Assembly (NCBI GenBank): GCA_043228905.1
Contig: JBHGNT010000001.1
Span: 12,524,001 to 12,588,000, forward strand
Length of the DNA: 64,000 bases
DNA from: Azolla caroliniana
Taxonomy: Eukaryota; Polypodiophyta
Direction: 5' to 3'
In this document: piece after piece, positions 10,722 to 20,037 of the stretch
How positions within the stretch are numbered: position 1 is the stretch's first letter
How the letters are laid out: each line of letters begins with the position of its first letter
Program-made: the position numbers and the translations under genes
Notes under the pieces: generated by a model
Databases searched by the model: none
The model's input: the letters and a program-made list of their open reading frames with translations, nothing else
Told to the model about the DNA's origin: nothing

Positions 10722-10944
10722 CAACACAGAGGGAGAGAGAGAGTGAGTGAGTGAGAGCTCAAGACAGAGATAATCAAAGTATATATTACATAAGACTTCC
10801 AACAATAGCTAAGTTACAATGAGTTGGTTTATATACCAACTAAGCTAGGGCAAGCACCCTTTCTACTATTTACAGAACTAGCATGGTATGTCCATGGGCT
10901 AGTGTGAACCTATTCCTATGGGGAGTTGAGTTCGATTCTCAACA
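10632..10944 (-). repeat. 5' LTR of copia A
   Basis: 313 bp with TGTTAAGAA at the left and ATTCTCAACA at the right, the same ends as copia B (53471-53923). It includes a (TG)n run (10685-10719) and GAGA/GAGT runs at 10731-10755. Its partner at the left end of copia A is missing. Confidence 0.75.
10685..10719 (+). repeat. (TG)n microsatellite
   Basis: About 17 TG units inside the copia A LTR, followed by a short GA-rich stretch. Confidence 0.95.
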
Positions 10945-10992
10945 AGCCTGATTCAGCTAGTTGTCCAGATCATATGTCATCTAGGTCGGCTT

Positions 10993-11266
10993 TGTAGCGA
11001 ATTCGGTCCCTTCGAATGGGATCCATATGAGATTCGGACGAGCCGGATCGGATGAGCCAAAGGAAGGAACCAGGCCGGATGCATCAATCGGACCAGACCG
11101 GAAGGTATCCGGATGGATCCAGTGTGAACCGGATCCAGGGATATATCTACAAATATGTTTCTAGCGTGCTTGTACAGGCTATATTTGTAAATATTCCTAA
11201 ATTCATATAAGTATAAATATGACTTAGGGCAATCACTTTAGAGTGAGAATGATTATCATTCTGTTG

Positions 11267-11300
<34 letters not shown>

Positions 11301-11519
11301 ATGTTGTAACTGTCGATTAGTGAACATATAGGACTCGAGGTCATTGCCTCTGAGTCTTCTGTTGTACCTCCTTCTTGTATAGTGATAGTTGGAGTCTGTG
11401 GGCTCCCATGGTTTTTCCCTGTTAGGGTTTTCCACATAAACATCTTGCGTCATTTGTTTTTCCTTTGCTCTTCCATCAAGTGTTTGAGGCTCGGTTGTGG
11501 CCGAGCACTATTCCGTACA
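10993..11519 (+). repeat. 5' LTR of broken copia C
   Basis: 527 bp, TGTAGCGAATTCGGTCCC...CCGTACA. It is related to the Copia-1 LTR: same start pattern, TATAAATATGAC box near 11211, the block GTTAGGGTTTTCCAC, and GGTTGTGGCCGAG before the end. It lacks the 28-bp array and carries a (GA)n tract at about 11269-11297. No 3' LTR was found in the window. Confidence 0.85.
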
Positions 11520-11522
11520 AAC

Positions 11523-11534
11523 TGGTATCAGAGC
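11523..11534 (+). other. Primer-binding site of copia C (tRNA-iMet)
   Basis: TGGTATCAGAGC three bases after the LTR, identical to that of Copia-1. Confidence 0.92.
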
Positions 11535-11539
11535 ACAGG

Positions 11540-12110
11540 ATGTTCAAGCTCAACGGCACCAACTACCCAGTGTGGAAGTCGAAGATGAGGGACATGCTTG
11601 TGGTCAAAGATCATTGGTTGCCGGTACAGTTCGGGGACAAGATCGATGCCACAACGTGGGAGGTGATGCACATGAAGACGACGACATACATTCTGTGCTT
11701 CATCGATATGAACTTGTACAACAACTTCAATGAAGAAAGTAAGGCTCATGTGCTCTGGGAGAAAATCGGTACCATGTTGGAGAGTAAAAATGTCGTAAAT
11801 CGGGTTTCGGTATTCCGGAAGTTAGTGAGACTCCGGTAACAAGACAGATCCAGCATGGTGGAGCACAAGAATGCATTGCAAGGGCCCATAAATCAAACAA
11901 CTTCACTAGAAGTACCTCTAGCAGACGAGGTACTTGCGTTGCTCCTGCTCGGTTCCCTCTCGGATAGTTGGGAGACGCTAGTTGTCACCTTGGGCAACGT
12001 CGGGCCGGAAGGAAAGCAGTTGTCCCTAGCAAGGGTAGAATCAAGCTTGGTAGATGAAGAAGCTCGCTGATGTCGTGGGGAAAACCGGCTACAAGAAGAA
12101 ACAGTGACCT
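11540..12110 (+). pseudogene. Copia C gag fragment (nonsense mutations, truncated)
   Basis: Gag begins at ATG 11540 (MFKLNGTNYPVWKSKM) and stays in one frame to about 12100, broken by TAA at 11837-11839 and TGA at 12068-12070. The second part has SLSDSWETLVVTLGN, typical of the copia gag domain (compare LPESWENLVVTL in Copia-1). Similarity ends near 12110 with no knuckle, protease or pol, so the element is truncated. Confidence 0.85.
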
Positions 12111-12880
12111 AAGGCATGTGAACCACAGCGTGCACGGATGCACGCAAAGTATAAAAAGTGAGGGAGCAAGGAGTTTTTCTATTAGGTGTAGAGAAATGGC
12201 CCAAGTCCCTTTTTTGTGAGGCGGTGAGATTAGGGTTCAAGATTCGGTGAGCCATTGTGTGGACGCATGTCCTTTCTTTCTTGGAAATTGCGTCTACATG
12301 CAAGATCCTTAAATAGTTCTGAATGCCCTCTTTTTTTTTCTCTGTGGCCATACCTAACAGTCATGGTTTTCACTATGATACATTAGTGATACATAATTAC
12401 ATGCGGGGTCGCTTTTAATGTGACATGCGTGGGCCCCCCGAATTTGGTGTGGCGGAAAGTGGGCCTTCATTTGTCATTTCGGTTGTGAAGGGATCCGGTG
12501 GTGTAGGGCCCCAATACGGCTTAAGTCGAAATTCGTTGACCTTTTGTCGTTACACTTCCCCTGCAAGAGGACCGAGTTCGAATGTACCATTTTTGACACC
12601 GATTATCTAATATAGCCCAATCCATTGAAAACAAAGTTTTCTAGGCATTTGTCCCATCCATGTTTGAAATACGAGTAATGTTGCGTAACTATGCGTGCGT
12701 TTGTGAAGCTAGGCGGAACCACGGGGGCCTCGGACCGAGGAGCCGGTGAGAGCAGGAAGGTTGTCAGAACGGTTCATGATCACGAATCCGTGCCGGATCG
12801 GTTCTCGAATGCCGGGACTGCAAGCACACAAATTCGGGTACACATTGTTCCAGACTGGATGCCAGTTGGCAGTGACCAAC
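12111..12880. other. No recognisable gene; probable leader of gypsy E at right end
   Basis: I see no coding region here. The right part (about 12700-12880) reads away from the primer-like site at 12882-12896 on the minus strand and may be the 5' leader of a gypsy element. The left part has no recognisable homology. Confidence 0.4.
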
Positions 12881-12881
12881 T

Positions 12882-14036
12882 CTTGGCGCCACTCAGTTAG
12901 ACACTCAAGACAACAAGGATAGACTAGAAACAAGAACACAGGAAATTCGAGACACACGGGGAGACTCAGAGAACTAACGATAAAGAAAGGAAACAATAAA
13001 GAGTAAAACCAGCCGTGGTTAGCAAAATAGCTTCGAGCTCTCTACAAATACTCACGCACACTAGCGAGCCTCCGATTGGGAGCACACGGACTGCTAGCGC
13101 AAAGCATAGTTCTAGCCATACGTCCCATTCGTGTCATACTCAAACGCCAATATTCGTATCATACTCATACGTGAAAAGGCTCCAAGTATGATTGAAATCC
13201 ATACGCGGTACATAGATATATTATATATACATATGTTGTATATGGTGTACATAGTGTGTGTGTGAGGGGGGGAGAGAGAGAGAGAGCGTGTGTGGTCTAG
13301 AGAGAGAAGCCCTGTTTTGCATGTGTGAGGAGACAGTGATTGAGTGTATATCTAGACTCTAGAGAGAGAGAGAGAGAGAGAGGAGCTATGGGTTTTGTCT
13401 GTGTGAGGGAGTATGTAATATGTATATTAGATATCTAGATTTTGTAGAGAGAGAAAATCTGTCAGTTCTCGTGTGAGAGAGAGAGAGAGAGTGTGTGTAT
13501 ATGTGTCAGATGTCACTTCTATTCACAAAATATTATGAATATCAAAAATTAAAAAAACCAAAAAAAGTCAAAAAAAAAAAAAAAGCCAAACGAATATCGC
13601 GTATCATACGCGTACGTTTGCAAACGTTCACGTACGTCCAGTAAATTGGACGTACGCGAATATTAGGAACTATGGCGCAAAGAGGATGCCTCGCAACACG
13701 ACGACAGGGAAACCAGAAAGTGGGAATTAAACAAGAAGCCTCCAGAGCTCAGACTGGCACCACTTCATCCTCCCAAAACGTGGATCCCTCACTCAATCCT
13801 CTCCACCTCCTTTTATAGACCACGGAGAGAGAGGGTTGTTACATCAAGTAGTTAAGCCGCCGCTTTGGACCGAGATTCTCCTCGATCTCCTCGCATCATT
13901 CCCATATCCCACTGAATCCGTGTGAACACTTAAAGTAACTATTAAATCCTCGTTCCTAGCGCTTGTTAGTCCTTCATTATTTACATGTGTCCACACCCAG
14001 AGGCTAAGTTTGTCTATATATGTGCAAGCGCCCGAT
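12882..14036 (-). repeat. LTR-like region of gypsy E with primer-like site, interrupted by a MITE
   Basis: On the minus strand the integrase end (about 14040) is followed by an LTR-like region. It has TATAAAAGG at about 13810-13818 and ends at a TGGCGCC motif near 12890 that resembles gypsy primer sites. Without the 578 bp of MITE and target duplication it would be about 560 bp. A primer site on the far side of an LTR that follows pol suggests a tandem or recombined element in which one LTR serves as 3' LTR of one copy and 5' LTR of the next. Boundaries are uncertain. Confidence 0.4.
13105..13674. mobile_element. hAT-like MITE 1 (570 bp, 8-bp TSD GCGCAAAG)
   Basis: Terminal inverted repeats begin CATAGTTCTA at the left and CATAGTTCCTA (reverse complement) at the right. 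GCGCAAAG is duplicated exactly at 13097-13104 and 13675-13682; eight-base duplications mark the hAT superfamily. Subterminal motifs with ATTCGTATCATAC and TACGTATG-type cores occur inverted near both ends, as hAT transposases need. The interior is (GA)n, (GT)n and an A-rich stretch with no coding capacity. It sits inside the gypsy E LTR and is therefore younger. Confidence 0.88.
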
Positions 14037-14039
14037 CCC

Positions 14040-14832
14040 ACGCATCCGGCTTAATTTCTCCCTAAGGCCGGATTTTGCCACGACAACGGCTTTTCTGATC
14101 GTGAATTTTTTTTCGTTCCGTCCTTGGTGCCAGTCCACAAACTCCTTTCAACAACGTTCTTCTTGTTCCAGAACTGTCGTGCTTCGAACCCTCTCTTCAC
14201 CGAGCTCAAGGAGTTGTTGTAAGTGTAACAGTTCGAACTGTTTCTCGAGGAGACGCTCCCGACTCTGTATCCGTAAACTTGGGATCTAGAATTCTATGGG
14301 CATTACGGCTTCGAGCCTGAACGCAAGCCGGAATGATGTCGACTAGATATTGGTCTTGAAAGTTGTTCGATATGCCCATAAGGCACTGTGCAGTTTCATA
14401 TCCGAGTTTGTGCGGTTCTCGTTGACGATCTTTTTCAAAATGTTTGTTGACGCCGCAAGTCCATCCACTTGTGGGTAGTACGGGGTGCTCTTTGTGTGCA
14501 CTACGGCGTAATGATGTGTGAGCCCTTGAATAACCGTGTTGAGAAAATGGCCTCCTTGGTCACTGATTAGTTCTATTGGGCATACGAAATGACACCAAAT
14601 GTGCTCGTACAAAAACTTTGCGGTGGATGTCGTTGTATTGTCCCATAATGCCTTTGCTTCGACCCATTTAGTACAGTAATCTATGGCCACTATGATGTAC
14701 TTATTACACGTGTGTGCGGCGGCTGGAGTAAATGGTCCGACAAAATCGAGACCCCACTTTTGGAATGGTTCGAGCGGTAGCACGGGCTGATGCGACATCC
14801 AGGCTTGTTTCGTCGGTTGGTCCATCCGCTAT
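14040..14832 (-). pseudogene. Gypsy E integrase (decayed)
   Basis: The reading at 14343-14825 has PLEPFQKWGLDFVGPF, CTKWVEAKA, LISDQGGHF and STPYYPQVDG, the Ty3/gypsy integrase core, clearly similar to gypsy F at 59249-59824. The GLAAST segment shows that the catalytic E position is lost (gypsy F has GLAESTN). Downstream the reading continues in other frames to about 14040 with a degenerate C-terminal region (KEFVDWHQGRNEKKF; gypsy F has KAFVDRHRKGNEKMF). The upstream part of pol continues at 18441 on the far side of TR-GAG1. Confidence 0.85.
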
Positions 14833-14965
14833 ACGCTGTCGTGCCTTTCGGCTCCGGATCGTTTGCGTGAGTCGGGTGGGAACCACCGGGGTTTTGGACT
14901 AGGAGAAAGAAGAATATGAGATGAGGCTAGTAATGAATAGATTATTAGAAAGAGAGATAGAAATT

Positions 14966-15099
14966 TCGTGAATCCCACGAGTGTATTGTATTCGATTAAT
15001 CAATATTTAGATAAGAATATGTATTTAGATTGAAAGAAAGATATAAGAAACTTGTGAATCCCACAAGTATAGATTATATTATTTTCGTGAATCCCACGA
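14966..15099. other. Three covarying hairpins with loop AATCC
   Basis: TCGTG-AATCC-CACGA at 14966-14980, CTTGTG-AATCC-CACAAG at 15051-15067 and TCGTG-AATCC-CACGA at 15085-15099. The middle copy has changed C to T on one arm and G to A on the other, so pairing is kept. The same set is in the right LTR (17784-17917). In element sense they lie in the 3' half of the LTR (R/U5) and would be in the transcript. Confidence 0.8.
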
Positions 15100-15413
15100 T
15101 TATATTAATCGGTTGGTGTTTTCGGAAATATATCCAATTTCCAAATATTTCACACACCTATTACATTGTGCTCCCCATCCTTATGTAGTGATGGGAGAGA
15201 CTAAGCATAACTACATGCTTTTTTAATCCTTGCTTTTATTTGCTAAATATAGTGCTCATGCACGCTAGATGTGCATGAGTCACTTTTTAGTCGCTTGCGT
15301 TTTTCTATAAAATATTCACGCACTCTAAAAATACATGATTTACCTTTTAATAAAGGTAGGCGCAAATAAAGGACTTATAGTTATTAAATCTATTTGTAGA
15401 ACACTAAAGATAA

Positions 15414-15460
15414 GGTAGCATAATGGTAAAGTTGAGGTTTGGCTACGTGGAGGTACAAGG
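15414..15460 (+). other. tRNA-like Pol III A/B boxes inside TR-GAG1 LTR (antisense)
   Basis: TAGCATAATGG fits the A-box consensus TRGCNNAGYGG with one mismatch and GGTTCGAATCT fits the B-box GGTTCGANTCC with one mismatch; they are about 33 bases apart as in tRNA genes and SINEs. Acceptor-stem pairing is absent, so it is not a tRNA gene. A copy is at 18232-18278. It lies on the strand opposite to the element's transcript. Confidence 0.65.
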
Positions 15461-15570
15461 TTCGAATCTTGCCCTATGCACGTGATAAATATCTTGATAT
15501 TCTTATTTTATTTATTGGTGATAAATATCTTAATATTCTTATTTTATTTATTTATATGTAATTAAATCGG

Positions 15571-17616
15571 TTATATTATTTTTACTTTTTCACGTAGTGT
15601 ACGAAATACACTACGACACTCGCCCCCTCCGAACCCGCACATCCTCCGGTATGTGCCGAAGTTGCCGATGCTCGTTGTCTCCCCTTCATCCTCTGTTTGT
15701 CCCGCTATGTCAACTTTGTCTCTCCATTTTGAGTAGACCCATTCTTTCCACCCGAACCATTGTCGCCATCCGATCCACCATATTCTTTGTTCATTCGTGG
15801 TAGTGTCTTTTACTGGGCTCTTTCTTGTCTTCATCAACCTTGACTTTTTTCCGGATCGCTCTCGTCCGATCAACTTTCGGTTTGATCGGCTTCCGATCGG
15901 ATTCGTATTCGGCCGAATCGGAATCGGTTGTTCGGTTTCGATTGAGTCGGTCTCCTTTCGGCCCGGTTTCGATCTATCGGTTTCGGTTTCGGTTGGCTTT
16001 CTTTTCCTCGTTTTCACCAGCCTCGACCGGTCCAACCTCCGGTTGAGTCGAATTAGCTTCTTTCCGGATCGATCTCGTCCGATTAGCTTTCGGCTAGGTC
16101 GGCTTCCATCCATATTCGCGTTCGGCCAAGTCAGACTCGGTCGATCGGTTTTGACCGATTCGACCCCTTTTCGGGTCGACTTTCTTTCGGGTCGTCTTTC
16201 GGCCGAATCCTCATTCGCCCGGTTCGGCTTTCGTTTGTGTCGTCTTTCGGCCGAATTCTCCTCCTTTCGGTTCGGCTTTCTTTCGGGTCGACTTTTGGTC
16301 GAATCCTCTTTTACCCGGTTCGGCTTTCTTTCGGATCGGAATCCCGTCCGGATCACCTTCCATCCTAATTGGCTTCCGACTTTACCTTTCTTGCCGCCAC
16401 CTCCCGTCTCTCCGGTCTCACGTTGCTTCTTAGACACAACCGCCAAAGTCTCTAGGATTAGTGGGCAGGAATCCTCAGTATTATCATCCTCCATTGTTTC
16501 ACCCATAGCCATATTCTCGGCTATCTCTCTGTCGTATGCATCGACTTCGACCTTTGTTTTCTCTCCGCCACCTTCCGTCTCTTCGGTCTCACGTTGCCTT
16601 TCGAACGCAACCGCCGGAGTCTCTAGAATCAGTGGTGGGGAAGTCTCGATATGGCCATCCGTCGTTGATTCGTCCATAGCCACCTTCGATTCGATGTCAT
16701 CTTTCGCGGCGACCTCCTCAATCAAGTCCTCTTTGCTCTCTTTCACTGCATCAATTATGCAAACATCAATTATGCTTACCCCTTTTTCACCCGATGTTTC
16801 GGACACTTGTATTCTGAAATCTTCTTCTACACTTGGGTTATCGGCCTTATCCTTCGTCGTTGTTCTTTCGCAAGACAAGAGGGTAGCTTGTTTTACACCC
16901 TCTTCCGTCGCACCATCATGTTGTATTTCGGCCTTCATATCGGCTCCATCGTTTGTCTTCAATCGACCATCCTTCATCGGCCATGTCGTTGACAAGATTC
17001 TCATCTTCCTCTCATCATGTCTCCGGCATACCCTTTGGACTTCGGCCCAATCTTCGGTAAGACCATTCGTACCTTCATCGTCTTCGAGTTCGATCCCGAT
17101 GTCCATCCTTTCTTTTCGATCGATCGATTTTACGAACATTAGGACTTTATCCTCTCCCACCAATCGTTGTTCCCGCTCCGAGAGTCGAGCAAAACGATGC
17201 TCGAACTCTAGGAATGCTTGTGTTGCACTTCGGTGGGTCTTCTCCGATGCCACCCATTCGTCGAATTCTTGCCGATCTCGTCCCTTCGATCTCTTGTAGT
17301 CATATGACTCTCGTAAAGCTTCTTCAAAGGACCCCCATGTTGGATTTTGTTGCCGTATCTTGTGGATTCTCTCTTGTAGCTCATCCGTGGCCACCCGATT
17401 GAAGGATGTCACTTGCAATCCTTCCGGTATCCCACATCGTATCATCTCCGCCTTGTAGTCACGTAGATAGCGTGACACATCGTTTCCGTTGAATTGTCCG
17501 TTTCGTTGTACGAGCCGCTTTACTGCCCCCGTGATCTCCGACATCACTCGTTGTTCTTGTAGCATCCGCTCGAACATCATCATCATCATGTTCATCGCCT
17601 CTTGTTGATTCTCCAT
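15571..17616 (-). CDS. TR-GAG1 gag-like protein (681 aa)
   Basis: Start chosen at ATG 17616 (MENQQEAMNMMMMMFERM), the first methionine after the primer-like site; the frame is open further upstream into the LTR. Residues about 1-210 form the conserved gag-like core: VSRYLRDYKAEM, VATDELQERI, DRQEFDEWVAS, FLEFEHRFARLSEREQ and VLMFVKSID. A middle acidic part follows, then a long basic tail with four copies of a 16-residue repeat (KPNR...EDSAERRPER type, DNA 16167-16340) and two copies of a NRKLIGR-RSGKK block. There is no zinc knuckle or enzyme motif. The last 15 codons run into the 3' LTR. By family it should build the particle or carry RNA for a helper element; this is inference. Confidence 0.85.
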   Translation of the reverse strand: MENQQEAMNMMMMMFERMLQEQRVMSEITGAVKRLVQRNGQFNGNDVSRYLRDYKAEMIRCGIPEGLQVTSFNRVATDELQERIHKIRQQNPTWGSFEEALRESYDYKRSKGRDRQEFDEWVASEKTHRSATQAFLEFEHRFARLSEREQRLVGEDKVLMFVKSIDRKERMDIGIELEDDEGTNGLTEDWAEVQRVCRRHDERKMRILSTTWPMKDGRLKTNDGADMKAEIQHDGATEEGVKQATLLSCERTTTKDKADNPSVEEDFRIQVSETSGEKGVSIIDVCIIDAVKESKEDLIEEVAAKDDIESKVAMDESTTDGHIETSPPLILETPAVAFERQRETEETEGGGEKTKVEVDAYDREIAENMAMGETMEDDNTEDSCPLILETLAVVSKKQRETGETGGGGKKGKVGSQLGWKVIRTGFRSERKPNRVKEDSTKSRPERKPNRKEENSAERRHKRKPNRANEDSAERRPERKSTRKGVESVKTDRPSLTWPNANMDGSRPSRKLIGRDRSGKKLIRLNRRLDRSRLVKTRKRKPTETETDRSKPGRKETDSIETEQPIPIRPNTNPIGSRSNRKLIGRERSGKKSRLMKTRKSPVKDTTTNEQRIWWIGWRQWFGWKEWVYSKWRDKVDIAGQTEDEGETTSIGNFGTYRRMCGFGGGECRSVFRTLREKVKII

Positions 17617-17636
17617 CTCCTTGCCACCCGCCTTCA

Positions 17637-17651
17637 CGTCGGGTTCACCAA
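17637..17651 (-). other. Primer-like site of TR-GAG1
   Basis: The minus strand reads TTGGTGAACCCGACG just after the 5' LTR. TR-GAG2 has TTGGTGAACCTGACG in the same place (25568-25582), so the motif is conserved. It has the TGG start of a primer site, but I cannot assign the tRNA. Confidence 0.6.
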
Positions 17652-17654
17652 CTG

Positions 17655-18436
17655 TGTCGTGCCTTTCGGCTCCGGATCGTTTGCGTGAGTCGGGTGGGAA
17701 CCACCGGGGTTTTGGACTAGGAGAAAGAAGAATATGAGATGAGGCTAGTAATGAATAGATTATTAGAAAGAGAGATAGAAATTTCGTGAATCCCACGAGT
17801 GTATTGTATTCGATTAATCAATATTTAGATAAGAATATGTATTTAGATTGAAAGAAAGATATAAGAAACTTGTGAATCCCACAAGTATAGATTATATTAT
17901 TTTCGTGAATCCCACGATTATATTAATCGGTTGGTGTTTTCGGAAATATATCCAATTTCCAAATATTTCACACACCTATTACATTGTGCTCCCCATCCTT
18001 ATGTAGTGATGGGAGAGACTAAGCATAACTACATGCTTTTTTAATCCTTGCTTTTATTTGCTAAATATAGTGCTCATGCACGCTAGATGTGCATGAGTCA
18101 CTTTTTAGTCGCTTGCGTTTTTCTATAAAATATTCACGCACTCTAAAAATACATGATTTACCTTTTAATAAAGGTAGGCGCAAATAAAGGACTTATAGTT
18201 ATTAAATCTATTTGTAGAACACTAAAGATAAGGTAGCATAATGGTAAAGTTGAGGTTTGGCTACGTGGAGGTACAAGGTTCGAATCTTGCCCTATGCACG
18301 TGATAAATATCTTGATATTCTTATTTTATTTATTGGTGATAAATATCTTAATATTCTTATTTTATTTATTTATATGTAATTAAATCGGTTATATTATTTT
18401 TACTTTTTCACGTAGTGTACGAAATACACTACGACA
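17655..18436 (-). repeat. 5' LTR of TR-GAG1
   Basis: 782 bp, identical to 14837-15618 by eye, including the hairpins and the tRNA-like boxes. Confidence 0.95.
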
Positions 18437-18440
18437 ACGC

Positions 18441-19624
18441 GTGGGCGTCCTTTTGAGCCGTTGGTCACCAAAGCCCTCCTTGCCATATCTTACACGTGGT
18501 CGCCTCTCCCTCATTATAGCCCCCGGTTATACCGCAATGGGCTTCCTATAGTACGGCGTTCTTCTCATCCTATTGAACACACCTCTGCCAAATGCCATCG
18601 CTTCCTTTATGGTACAAAACTATTTCAAGCAGGCAAAAGTTGCGGCTTCTGACCGCCAATCACTTCATTTCATCCATTTGTATTCATGGGGGTGGTAGCC
18701 CCGTGCTTAAGAAATAGCTCATATCCTCCATCTACTTATCAGGGGTGCTCTTGCCCGTCTCGGCGTTATTTGCTGAAATGCGTAGGATTCTGATCACTAA
18801 TCCGCCACTACATGCTAAGTGCCTAGTCAATGCTAGATTTCGAACTCGAATTCTTGCAACAACAGCATCCATCGAGCCAGTTTCCCAGTCAATGATTGCT
18901 TTGAGTCCAGGTAAAGTAGTGCCACGTGGTTGACATGCAAAATAAATTTTCGGCCCGGTAGGTATTGTCAAAATTTGTTGATGTTGTAAATCATACCCAG
19001 GGCTTCACGCTTGTTCGTGGAGTAGTTCTGTTCGACGACCAAGAGTTTCCAGCTAGAGTAGTACACCAACAAATCGATACCAATTGGTCTCGGTCAATTG
19101 CATTAGTGCGCTACCAATGGCTATATCTGATGCATCCACGAAAACATGCAACGGTTTCGTCTAATCTTGTGGTTGTACTACGGATGCTTGTTTGAGCATC
19201 ACCTTTAACGCCAGGTATGCCTTGTCCTCCGTCTTCTTACAACTGAATGGGGTGTGGTGCACCACCGCATGTAATGGTGTAGCGAAATTTGCCAAATAGT
19301 TAGCATCCAGTTGTGCCAGTGGATCTGCCCTAGAAAATTACTGAGGGCCTTTGCATTTTTTGGTGTCAGGGCCTCAATGATGGCCTTGATCTTACCTTGA
19401 TCGACCACGATGCCTTCTCGGCTGACTATATGTCCGAGGAGAGCCCCGCTTGTGATGTCGAACGCGCACTTGGCCGGATTGAGGCTGAGCCGTGCTGAGT
19501 GGCATTGTTCTAAGCATAATCGTAAATGTTGTAAATGAGCGGCTCGCGTGTCATATATTGCAAAATCGTCGAGGAAGGCATGTATGAATGCCGGAATATA
19601 TTCGCCGAAAATCTCAATGATGAT
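18441..19624 (-). pseudogene. Gypsy E reverse transcriptase and RNase H (decayed)
   Basis: Minus-strand Ty3/gypsy pol. RT shows AFLDDFAIY near 19563-19583, NPAKCAF, LLGHIVSREG and PKNAKALSNFLG. RNase H follows with HVFVDASDIAIGSALMQ near 19120-19160. The integrase zinc-finger region, read from 18660 down to 18441, ends QKDAHA. Frames are broken at several points. Continuity with 14832 across TR-GAG1 shows that these are one element. The upstream RT part is cut at 19624 by the copia H LTR. Confidence 0.82.
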
Positions 19625-19976
19625 TGTTGAGATACAAGCTCAACATTGGGTACGTAAACCAATGTGTAGACTAGATGTGTAAACCGGGTGTGCAACGAGA
19701 GGTTGTAACAGTGCTTAAATAGGGAGGCTGTTGGATAGATATTCCGCAGAGGAATATATTTTTGGGAGTCCATATGAACTTGTATAAAAGTGCTCTCTAA
19801 GCACATCCTATGTAGAGAGTTTTAGAGTATTATTTTGGAATAGAGTTTTCTGTGGTCTGCTCTCTCTGTCTCTCCCGCGTACGCGGTGTTGATGAAGCTT
19901 TCCATTAAACCTTCCTTATCTTCCTTGTCTCATGTCTTTTATTTGTTGTTACCCGGCTGTGTCTGTTAAGCTTACA
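19625..19976 (+). repeat. 5' LTR of copia H
   Basis: TGTTGAGATACAAGC...AGCTTACA, 352 bp, with TATAAAAG at 19783-19790. The following AACTTCTATTGCC occupies the place of AACTGGTATCAGAGC in Copia-1, so the primer site is eroded or changed. Confidence 0.65.
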
Positions 19977-20037
19977 AACTTCTATTGCCGACAAACTTAC
20001 AAACCCTAATCACGGTGAAGAACAGAAGAAGGAAAGA

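Larger units (their letters stand above)
14837..15618 (-). repeat. 3' LTR of TR-GAG1
   Basis: TGTCGTGCC...CTACGACA, with inverted ends TGTCG/CGACA. It holds three hairpins (14966-15099), AT-rich repeats near 15486-15550 and a tRNA-like box pair at 15414-15460. Identical to the right LTR by eye. Confidence 0.95.
14837..18436 (-). mobile_element. TR-GAG1: young gag-only (non-autonomous) LTR retrotransposon
   Basis: A 3600-bp element with two 782-bp LTRs (14837-15618 and 17655-18436) that I read as identical base for base. It has a primer-like site next to the right LTR, a polypurine tract (15619-15632 on the minus strand) and one long gag-like frame, but no protease, RT, RNase H or integrase. 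ACGC flanks both ends (14833-14836, 18437-18440), a 4-bp target duplication. Removing it rejoins the gypsy E reading (QKDAHAY at the break). Identical LTRs and an open ORF mean very recent movement driven by proteins of another element. Confidence 0.93.

Noticed and set aside
12709-12996. 95-codon minus-strand frame
   Set aside because: It overlaps the primer-like site and leader of gypsy E and has no conserved motif.
15402-15476. Possible tRNA gene
   Set aside because: A and B boxes are good, but there are no acceptor or anticodon stems; it repeats with the LTR, so it is part of the element.
15797-17299. 500-codon open frame on the plus strand
   Set aside because: It is the antisense shadow of the TR-GAG1 gag. 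Its S/F/R-rich composition mirrors the basic repeats of the gag, and the same shadow appears opposite the TR-GAG2 gag (24072-24911). No domain is visible.
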